DNA from: Gari tellinella
Lineage: Eukaryota > Mollusca > Bivalvia > Cardiida > Psammobiidae
NCBI GenBank assembly: GCA_922989275.2
Contig: OV277856.1
Location: 90,043,038-90,107,037, forward strand
Reading direction: 5' to 3'
Length of the DNA stretch: 64,000 nucleotides
Each line of letters starts with the position of its first letter. The first letter of the stretch is position 1. This document shows positions 55,269-64,000 of this stretch, one piece after another. Made by a program: the position numbers and the translations under genes. The notes below the pieces were generated by a model. The model was given only the letters and a program-made list of their open reading frames with translations, had not been told where the DNA came from and did not search any database.

Positions 55269-55510
55269 TCCATTACCCAATAAATACGCCTTTGAACGCC
55301 TTAAATTTTCCTCAATCGAAGAAAATGGTTGCAATTTATAAAGTCATAAATATGTTTGATAAAAAATATTTTCTATATTTAGCAGATATTAGCTTAAAGC
55401 AGGCTGAGAGTAAAGCAGAATGCGCCTTAAGGCGCATTTTGCTTTACTTTCAACCTGCTTTAAGTGGTCAACTGTTTTTCAAAACTAGAAACAGGCTATG
55501 GGGTAATGGG
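55269..55510 (+). mobile_element. HP-A MITE, perfect TTAA flanks
   Basis: TCCATTACCCAATAAATACG to GGCTATGGGGTAATGGG, TTAA at 55265-55268 and 55511-55514. Core at 55391-55464 around GCGCCTTAAGGCGC. It ends 138 bp from the 55653 exon donor. Confidence 0.92.
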
Positions 55511-55652
55511 TTAAACAGTGGATTAGGAGCCATATCCAGTTGAAGGATGTTTTCAAAATGATGATTTATCCCAAACCTGAATAGAATTTCCCCTGACATG
55601 AATATATAAACAGGTAGCTCTATTCTACAGTACTTCTTGCACTACTACTTAC

Positions 55653-55747
55653 ATCATACGCTCCTACTTTGATCTGAGCATAGAGTCTGTGCTGGTCCTC
55701 ATCCCAGAATGGAGGGTAACCAACAAGGAGAATGTACAATATCACAC
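55653..55747 (-). CDS. CaMKII: CaMKII exon, C-lobe (human alpha 200-231)
   Basis: 95-nt exon entering in phase 1 and leaving in phase 0. It encodes [19 protein letters not shown] then [13 protein letters not shown], the helix F/G region of the kinase C-lobe. The acceptor is tattttgcag (ct at 55748-55749) and the donor is GTAAGT (ac at 55651-55652). It differs from human alpha at two positions in the last third (Ala for Gln in LYQQIK, Val for Ala in KAGAYD). No frame damage is seen. Confidence 0.97.
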
Positions 55748-56742
<995 letters not shown>

Positions 56743-56839
56743 TTACCTGATAGCTCAAACAGATTTATGATGCTTCCAGTGATAAATATAGGAAATACAT
56801 AGAAACATCTACCTAATGAATGTGGAAAATGGGGTTTAA

Positions 56840-57943
56840 CGCTTTACCGTAATTTCCGGCAATAAGCCCGCGGGCTATCTCATTTTTCAACGGTCAAGAA
56901 GGTGCCTGCAGGTTATCTCACGGAGCGGGCTATGTGACGAATCTTTTTACCCATCGGGATTGCAGAAAAAAATCTAATAATAGAGCTTGTGTAACGAGGA
57001 GCTAATTACAGAGGAAATTCAAATATGTGTTAGCATTACTAAACAAATTTTCCATACCTCTTAACTTAGGAAATTACATTTATACGAATGAGAAACGATT
57101 TGGATCCTGTGTAGACGCTTATTTTCTCGGCGGTTAAACAGGGTCAAAACTGTTTGCAACTTTTACACAAGTCGTGGTTAAAAAATAAGTGGTTAAATTT
57201 AGAGCATGAGCAAACACAAAATACAATAGGGGTCCATGAAGAACAATACAACCAATACAATCGCCAAGTCTTAATTGTTCTCCAACAACATTGAGTAAGT
57301 TTTCATGGGTTTATCAAACCGCAAATGAGATGAAAACCGGTCATACCCGACAATGTCTAGATGTATTTACAACAAATACAACGACTTTGATGCACTCTGT
57401 TTTCGTAGGTCACTTACGTTCTCCGAAACATTTTCAGTAGAATAAAGCTCCGAATAAATCGTAGCATACAAAATGCTTTAGCACTAGCCAGCATTTAACG
57501 TTGATAACGGTCGGAAGCTAGTACATATTACTCTTTATAGTAAGTTTCACAATATGGGTGCGGGCATATTGACGGTGCGGGTTATTTGCCGAAACTTTTT
57601 TCATTTTTAAGTTTTCTGCGGGCAATATGCCGGATGCGGGCTATCTAAAGGTGCGGGCTTATTGCCGGAAATTACGGTACTCCATAGCCTGTTTCTAGTA
57701 TTGAAGATAGGTGGCCACTTAAAGCAGGTTCACAGTAAAGCAGAATGCATCTCTGGGTACATTCTGCTTTACTTTCAGTCTGCTTTAAACCACCATCTGC
57801 AAGTATAAAGAAGATATTTCTTTTTATACATTATTCCATCATGACTGTATAAATTGGTACTTTTTTCTTCAGAAGAAGAATACCGGTAAATCAAAGGTGT
57901 AAAAATGCAAAGGACCATAAAGCCATAGGATATTGAGTAGACA
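56840..57943 (-). mobile_element. HP-A MITE interrupted by element P
   Basis: TTAA at 56836-56839, then CGCTTTA; the body resumes at 57680 with CTCCATAGCCTGTTTCTAG. Core at 57717-57789. The right end (ccataggatattgag) is decayed. Confidence 0.85.
56847..57677. mobile_element. Element P, 831 bp, TA-flanked
   Basis: Inverted ends CCGTAATTTCCGGCAATAAG and CTTATTGCCGGAAATTACGG, TA at 56845-56846 and 57678-57679. Both ends carry further GCGGGCTAT motifs in opposite orientation. No coding capacity. An HP-D core relic is at 57088-57160. Confidence 0.88.
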
Positions 57944-58221
57944 CTGGGTTTTGGGCTGGTTAACTTCATAAATAACTTCAGATGTTTGCATGGGTTAACT
58001 TCATAGATAACTTCAGATTATTTTGGTTATCAAATCTGTCCTAGCTATTGTGGTAATGAATGTTCCTAGGGAGTTGGTAGAATATGACATTATCTGTTGA
58101 AAACTAGTATATACTTGAGATATCAAGACGTTGGTGTACACTACGCCCCACGACTGTCTGCTTGTCAAACAGACACCAAATGTTTTAACACAATATGATG
58201 TGGCTTTTGATAAGCATTTAA

Positions 58222-58464
58222 TCCTTTGAACCCTTGTCCCGCATACAGGCGTCATTTTCAAACAGTATACAAGTGAAAAGTGCACTTGTCCTATGCAAAC
58301 AGTGAATTCACAGATCAAAGGGCTCCGTAAGGAGCCCTCTGATATGGGTCTTCACTGTTTGTCATAATGCTAAACATTGACAAAAACAACCCCTAAAAGT
58401 CAGAAATGGACTAGACTAAAATGGAAACTGAGATTGCCCAATTTAAGTTTCAGGGAGGAAAGAG
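58222..58464 (+). mobile_element. HP-E MITE, perfect TTAA flanks
   Basis: 243 bp, TCCTTTGAACCCTTGTCCC to TTTCAGGGAGGAAAGAG, TTAA at 58218-58221 and 58465-58468. Palindrome 58295-58361 around GGCTCCGTAAGGAGCC. It ends 34 bp from the exon at 58503. Confidence 0.92.
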
Positions 58465-58497
58465 TTAACAAAAGCAATCCTTTATATCCTAATACTA

Positions 58498-58908
<411 letters not shown>

Positions 58909-58953
58909 TTAACAAAATCTTTCTTTTTAATTGCAGTATTTTAATAGCAGTTT

Positions 58954-59110
58954 TTACAGTATAACCTGTGTTAAAATCCCTGAAAAGAAGACAAATTGGT
59001 AGTTCTTCATTAAAGAGGTAGATTTACACAGGGAAAAAGTAATATTCAAGGATATTTCAGCATTACTTTTTTCCTGCAGTAAACAGTTAGCTGTCTGTAT
59101 AAATATCCAA
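58954..59110. mobile_element. HP-C-type MITE, decayed
   Basis: TTTTTACAGTATAACCTGTG on the left; gggaaaaagtaatattcaag and cagcattacttttttcctgc form the core. Confidence 0.6.
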
Positions 59111-59625
59111 TGTTTTACATGAAATATTTAGTGAACAATCACAAAAAGAGCATGGTGTTAAAAAGAAGAAGAACAATGCTCAAAATAGAACTGTTTGAAG
59201 TACAATTTCCTCATAAATGTAATCATCTCATCAATTAATTAATCACTGTAAACTGAGTTGTTAAACAGGGAAATCATGATTCTTAAACATATGAGATCAA
59301 AGCAAAAGACAATCATATATCATTTTAACAGTAACATTTTGAAAATATAATTATCTACTCGATTATATTTTAAAAGTTAATAAAATATCTGGTTGAATGC
59401 ATTAATTTTCATTTACGCAGTATAAATAAATTCTGAATTCAACTCATAGCTATTTGGTTTTAAAAAGTATATCACCAAACATACTTGCACTATTAGAGCA
59501 TTATTACATATATAAATTGAAGTATGTTTCTTTTTGACATTCAAACCTCTAGTGCACTTAAAAATACAAACTGGATGTACAAACTATTATCTTAAACTTG
59601 AGTTAAAAGACGACTCTTTGATTCA
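59111..59625. other. No recognisable feature
   Basis: Intronic AT-rich sequence. Confidence 0.4.
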
Positions 59626-59629
59626 ACAT

Positions 59630-59795
59630 GTGAATCTCTAAAGGCATATGACTGTTTAATGCAAAACAAAGGTAAAGCAGAAAGCTCCAATAGGAGCTTT
59701 CTGCTTTACCTTTGTTTTGCATCAAGCTTTATGGTAGCCTGTCTTAAAGAATATTTCATTGGATAATTGGAAGCTGCTTAATACAAGTCTGACTG
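59630..59795. mobile_element. HP-C MITE with a perfect 30-bp hairpin
   Basis: Right end ATACAAGTCTGACTG with TA at 59796-59797. Arms 59659-59688 and 59693-59722 (ATGCAAAACAAAGG...AAAGCTCC) are perfectly complementary around a 4-nt loop, AATA. Confidence 0.82.
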
Positions 59796-60111
59796 TACTT
59801 AAACAAAGCATATATTCCTGATTGAAAATTTCTCAGTAATTGGTTCTTTTCTACATACAAATTCCTGTACTTTGTGAACATAGAGACCAGATGTACTGGT
59901 CGTAAACTGATCAGTTTGACAGTCTCCAAGCAATGAAAACTGCATAGTTTTATGGTGTGTTGTTTGCCTGCAACTAAAACAAGACATTCCACCCAGACCT
60001 ACCTGCTATACTCCAGTCTCTAACCCTCGTATACCTAGCCCTGCTAAATGGTATAGCAACAATATTACAATCACTCACAACAAACAATGTTGGTGTTTAA
60101 GAAAATAGGCT

Positions 60112-60205
60112 AAAGGCAAGATGAAAGTAAGGCAGAAAGCTCCTATACATGTATAGGAGTTTTCTGCTTCACTTTATCTTGCATTAATTTAAGCAGAAAC
60201 CTGTC
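60112..60205. mobile_element. Core hairpin (HP-C/L type)
   Basis: TAAAGGCAAGATGAAAGTAA, GCAGAAAGCTCCTATACATG and complement; terminal repeats not identified. Confidence 0.65.
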
Positions 60206-60890
60206 TGAAAAACTGAACTTATAATGCTTAGAAAACAATTTGGGAACAACAAAAATACTCACCAACAGCTAATTCCAGTGTTTTGGTGTTTATGTACAGA
60301 CTTTTTCTACTGTACTTGATATAGACAAAGTCATGAAATGTCCTTGCACAGCTAAATATTTGATAAAATAGGTGTAACTTACTCTGTTTTGCAGGTATTC
60401 TCACTTCTACTATCAACATGCAAAATGATTGGAAAATATAAATATATCCACTTACCTGATAGTGAATTGAAAATATGCCGTATATTCACCATTTTATATG
60501 TACAGAAAAGTGTTCAATAGTCCTTCAATGAATAATGGAAATTTCAAAAGATGATTCACTATTTAGTGCAGAATTAAAGTCATACAAGCGATTTTTTGCA
60601 TAACATTTATAGCTGTCAACTTGGCCTAAAAACTTCTAATGTGTTGACTTTACGAGTGGCTGCCTTACATAGGTTTCCCTGTATTTGTTCTTGCAGTTTA
60701 GCTTTGAACATAATTATCCTTCCTTGCCTGCCTTGTCAGTAAATGGTGTCAGTTTCAGTTCTATCGGTATTTAGAATTATAGCACGTCTGACCAATTCTA
60801 AAACCAAGAGACACAAACCAAGACAAACTTTCAATCAATATTTGGACAAAACATCTCAGAGTTTTCTCCCTTACACCAATTTCTAATACA
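60206..60890. other. No recognisable feature
   Basis: Intronic sequence; nothing identified. An unpaired HP-C-like end (cagtaaaacctgtcacc) is at 60891. Confidence 0.4.
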
Positions 60891-60985
60891 GTAAAACCTG
60901 TCACCAGTCCTTATTACAGAGAGAGGGGGAGAGAGATAAAAATGTAAGAGTCCATTTGAAAAGATCAGCATTGATAAGGGTTTAA

Positions 60986-61229
60986 CTCTTTACCCCATAG
61001 CCTGTTTCTAATTTTGAACACAAGTGACAACTTAAAGCAGGTTGAAAGTAAAGCAGTACACACCTAAATGTGCACTTTGATTTACTTTCAATCTGCTTTA
61101 AACTACCATCTATTAGGATATAGAAAATATTTCTTATAATACATGTTTATGGCTGTATAAAGTGGAACTATTTTCTACAGTGGAGGAATAAATTTAAGGC
61201 ATAAAAAGTCATATTCATGGGGTAATGGG
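60986..61229 (-). mobile_element. HP-A MITE, perfect TTAA flanks
   Basis: CTCTTTACCCCATAGCC to TCATGGGGTAATGGG, TTAA at 60982-60985 and 61230-61233. Core at 61031-61100. Confidence 0.9.
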
Positions 61230-61233
61230 TTAA

Positions 61234-61564
61234 GTCCCTATGTGTCCTTTCCCTTAATGTATCATCAACATTGTGTGATTGAGCCATTTAGGGCTAATGT
61301 TACTAGTTCTTGGTCTAGGCCAAATTACCGTCAAAAGTATCATTTCCTGTACAAGCGGATATAAAATGAGTAGAAAATGTAGCATATTTATGGGGATTTC
61401 AGAGACTATATTAGTTAATCACCAAAACCTATGGAAGTAAATGATTGATGCATACAGACCAATGGGTAAACAGCATTAACCCATTACTCCATAAATACTG
61501 GTTAAGTCACCATTCAATAGAAGAGCTATTGACAGGCTTTCATAAAGGTGGTTTATACCAATGC
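61234..61564. other. Intronic; one isolated HP-A end
   Basis: TTAACCCATTACTCCATA at 61477-61494 followed directly by unrelated sequence. Confidence 0.45.
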
Positions 61565-61566
61565 TA

Positions 61567-61772
61567 CAGTAAAACCTCTCTATAACGGCCACTAAAGTGT
61601 GCTAATTTATTAGTTGTTTTTGACAGGTGACTGCTTAAAGCATGGTGACAGTAAAACAGAAAGCTCCTGTAGGAGCTTTCTGTTTTACTGTCACCTTGCT
61701 TTAAGCTGTCACCTGTCATTTAAACAACAAATTAGTTCTCGTTTTAGTGGCCGCTATAGAGAGGTTTTACTG
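61567..61772. mobile_element. HP-B MITE, reference-quality copy
   Basis: 206 bp, CAGTAAAACCTCTCTATAAC to TATAGAGAGGTTTTACTG, TA at 61565-61566 and 61773-61774. Palindrome 61623-61717 with a single mismatch region; loop AGCTCCTGTAGGAGCT. Confidence 0.95.
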
Positions 61773-62099
61773 TATTCTATAAAGAATCACTAGATACAGA
61801 CCAGATTGACTTTATATTATTTATAAAGTCTATACAAGAAAAGTTATAATTGTATACATGTATAAACTGCTAGATGTTCCTTTACGATTAAACGATGATA
61901 AGGAAAATGTAAACTAAAGAACAAGCTATACATACAGTAGTAAATATCTTAAAGCCATTTCTGCCCTATATGTATTGCAATGAACTTTCCCTATTAGCTT
62001 GCTGGAAGATTTCATTCAAGATACATTGGGGTGATCTAAAGACACTGTCATTTTTGTCCTTACAGAAGATCATTTCACATGTAGAAAAGCTAACTCACA

Positions 62100-62163
62100 T
62101 GTGCAGTACACCCTGATGAGACATCGCACATTGTGGCGTCTCATCAGGGTCTACACTGTTCAC
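62100..62163. mobile_element. HP-D/E-type core
   Basis: GTGCAGTACACCCTGATGAG, acatcgcacattgtgg and CTCATCAGGGTCTACACTGT. Outer ends not clear (gcattaatgggttaag on the right). Confidence 0.65.
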
Positions 62164-62237
62164 TATTGTCTATTTTTGTGGACGGAAGGCATTAATGGGT
62201 TAAGCCACTTGAAAAAAGTTTCACTAAAAGTATCTAA

Positions 62238-62330
62238 CACAGGTGACAACTTAAAACAGGCTGAAAGTAACAGCTTTCTTTTATTATGCTTTCATCCTGC
62301 TTTAAGTAATCACCTTTCTTTTAACATTAA
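62238..62330. mobile_element. HP-B core relic
   Basis: acacaggtgacaacttaaaa, then cagctttcttttattatgct and tcctgctttaagtaatcacc. Confidence 0.55.
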
Positions 62331-62400
62331 CAATATCCTTCTTTAAGTCAAAGTAGCTGACTTTTACTGTACATGTGTGCTTGACTATATAAACGTTATC

Positions 62401-62599
62401 CAGTAAAACCTCTCTAGTGTGTTAATTATAAGTTGTTTATGACAGGTGATCGAATGCTTAGAGCAAGGTGACAGTAAAACAGAAAGCTCCTGAAGGAGCT
62501 TTCTGTTTTACTGTCACCTTGCTTTAAGCTGTCACCTGTCTTTTATACAAGATATTAGCCCTCGTTTAAGTGGCTGCATGTTATAGAGAGGTTTTACTG
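62401..62599. mobile_element. HP-B MITE with a perfect 29-bp hairpin
   Basis: CAGTAAAACCTCTCTAG to AGAGAGGTTTTACTG, TA at 62600-62601 (left TA mutated). Arms 62463-62491 and 62494-62522 (GCAAGGTGACAGTAAAAC...) are perfectly complementary with a 2-nt loop. Confidence 0.92.
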
Positions 62600-62604
62600 T
62601 AAAC

Positions 62605-62845
62605 TGCTGTTATTGCTAGGTTCTAACAAATCAACTCATCCAGAGGGTAAATTACAAATACATTATATCCTATCTCCAGAGACTGATTCACAGTCCATCA
62701 ATAGTAGTCTCTAACCCGGATGTCCTTATAGTACTATTACCTAGCAGCCTACTTGTCCTCAATGCCATTAATCCTTTCTATGATAAATAACTTCTCTCTT
62801 TCTATGATAAACTAGAACGGCTATCACTAAAGGTGATAAATACCT
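62605..62845. other. No recognisable feature
   Basis: Intronic sequence between HP-B and the tandem array. Confidence 0.4.
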
Positions 62846-62899
62846 CCACTATGCAGCACTCTGCAGACGTTTTCAATGAGGTTTGACAATGGTAGGGTG

Positions 62900-64000
62900 C
62901 TGCCACCATCATAAAAACTTGGAAAATTTATGGCAAGTATCAAGTAAATCAGGTTGAAAGTGAAGGAGTTTGCCGTACACGATTTTGCCTGCCAATTTCA
63001 AGACCAATTTCAAGGCCAAAGGTCAAGGTCACAGAGATTTGAAATGTGTGTCTTGCACATCTACTACTCCTGAGTAACATTTATGCAAAGTATCAAGTGA
63101 ATCAGGTTGAAAGTGAAGGAGGAGTTCAAAGTACAAGATTTTGCCTGCCAATTTCAAGACCAATTTAAATGACAAAGGTCAAGGTCACAGAGACCTGAAA
63201 TTTGTGTCTTGCACATCTACTACACCTGAGTAACATCTATGCCAAGTATCAAATGAATCGGGTTGAAACTGAAGGAGGAGTTGAAAGTACAAGATTTTGC
63301 CTGCCAATTTCAAGACCAAATTTAAGGCCAAAGGTCAAGGTCACAGACACCTGAAATTTGTGTCTTGCACATCTAGTACACCTGAGTAACATTTAAGCCA
63401 AGTATCAAATGAATCGGATTGAAACTGAAAGAGGAGTTGAAAGTACAAGATTTTGCCTACCAATTTCAAGACCAATTTCAAGGCCAAAGGTCAAGGTCAC
63501 AGAGACCTGAAAATTGTGTCTTGCACATCTACTACACCTGAGTAACATCTATGCAAAGTATCAAATGAATCGGGTTGAAACTGAAGGAGGAGTTGAAAGT
63601 ACAAGATGTTGCCTGCCAATTTCAAGACCAAATTTAAGGCCAAAGGTCAAGGTCACAGAGACCTGAAATTTGTGTCTTGCACATCTAGTACACCTAAGTA
63701 ACATTTATGCCAAGTATCAAATGAATCGGGTTGAAACTGAAAGAGGAGTTGAAAGTACAAGATTTTGCCTACCAATTTCAAGGCCAAAGGTCAAGGTCAC
63801 AGAGACCTGAAATTTGTGTCTTGCACATCTACTACACCTGAGTAACATCTATGCCAAGTATCAAATGAATCGGGTTGATACTGAAGGAGGAGTTGAAAGT
63901 ACAAGATTTTGCCTACCAATTTCAATACTAATTTCAAGGCCAAAGGTCAAGGTCAAGGTCACAGAGACCTGAAATTTGTGTCTTGCACATCTACTACACC
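62900..64000 (+). repeat. 156-bp tandem array with TCAAGGTCA in each unit
   Basis: About seven units to the window edge. TTGCACAT recurs at 63053, 63209, 63365, 63521, 63677, 63821 and 63983: five spacings of exactly 156 (or 144 and 162 where a 12-bp loss and a 6-bp gain occur). Every unit has CAAAGGTCAAGGTCACAGAG. The array runs off the end of the window. Confidence 0.93.

Larger units (their letters stand above)
47953..55652 (-). other. CaMKII: CaMKII intron, 7,700 bp
   Basis: Holds HP-F, HP-C and HP-A copies, a hAT-like element (52676-54289), HP-E and HP-G. The stretch 50008-51582 is unusually free of recognisable repeats. Confidence 0.9.

Noticed and set aside
62900..64000. CRISPR-like regular repeat array
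   Set aside because: Whole 156-bp units repeat with no unique spacers, in an animal intron; it is a satellite-type array.

Overview
The window looks like a large-intron stretch of an animal nuclear gene, most likely from a bivalve mollusc. The pointers are AT-rich non-coding DNA, dispersed ACAAGAGGGCC...GCTCACCTG repeats of the kind common in bivalve genomes, and very many short palindromic DNA transposons. The species assignment is inference; no sequence search was possible.

One protein-coding gene is certain: Ca2+/calmodulin-dependent protein kinase II (CaMKII), on the minus strand, so transcription runs from high to low coordinates. Five consecutive coding exons are visible: 58503-58605, 56589-56672, 55653-55747, 47830-47952 and 25790-25873. 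All have GT/AG boundaries and compatible phases. Joined, they cover 163 residues that align without gaps to human CaMKII-alpha positions 138-300: the catalytic-loop PEN, DFG, the activation and P+1 loops, the C-lobe, and the autoregulatory segment with Thr286. The preceding exon (HRDLK) and the following exon (the GAILTTML end of the calmodulin-binding helix) were not found, so they probably lie outside the window. The visible introns are 841, 1,830, 7,700 and 21,956 bp. One further open stretch with splice-like ends (3725-3914, minus) is an unassigned exon candidate.

The rest is mobile DNA. I name the families here by their ends. HP-A: TTAA-flanked, ends CCCATTACCCCATA, about 245 bp, around 30 copies. 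HP-B: TA-flanked, CAGTAAAACCTCTCTATTAC. HP-C: TA-flanked, CAGTCAAACCTGTG. HP-L: TTAA-flanked, CCCTTTCCTCCACAG. HP-M: CAGGGCTGCCA. HP-D and HP-D2: TTAA-flanked, CTCTTTGCATGC or CCCTTCACTGCC. HP-E: TTAA-flanked, CTCTTTGAACCC. HP-F: GGGTCCAAGGTTATAAA. HP-G: CAGGGCTCCAGATAAG. HP-H: TA-flanked, CAGTCAAACTTCGATATC. HP-K: TA-flanked, CAGGGCTCCCTCTCTACAAC. P: TA-flanked, CCGTAATTTCCGGC. Larger elements are two hAT-like elements with 8-bp target duplications, a 1.66-kb pogo/Tigger-like element, two copies of a tRNA-derived SINE with 13-bp target duplications, a decayed LINE 3' end, and 156-bp and 161-bp tandem arrays.

Two things stand out. First, families with different ends (HP-A, B, C, L, M) carry a related palindromic core bounded by TTAA on both sides. 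At 21217-21579 exactly such a TTAA-to-TTAA core of 60 bp is duplicated around an inserted HP-E element. This suggests the core behaves as an exchangeable TTAA cassette. Second, a dozen clean nested insertions (for example HP-A > SINE > GAGGGCC element at 5926-7293) give a relative chronology and define element ends directly.
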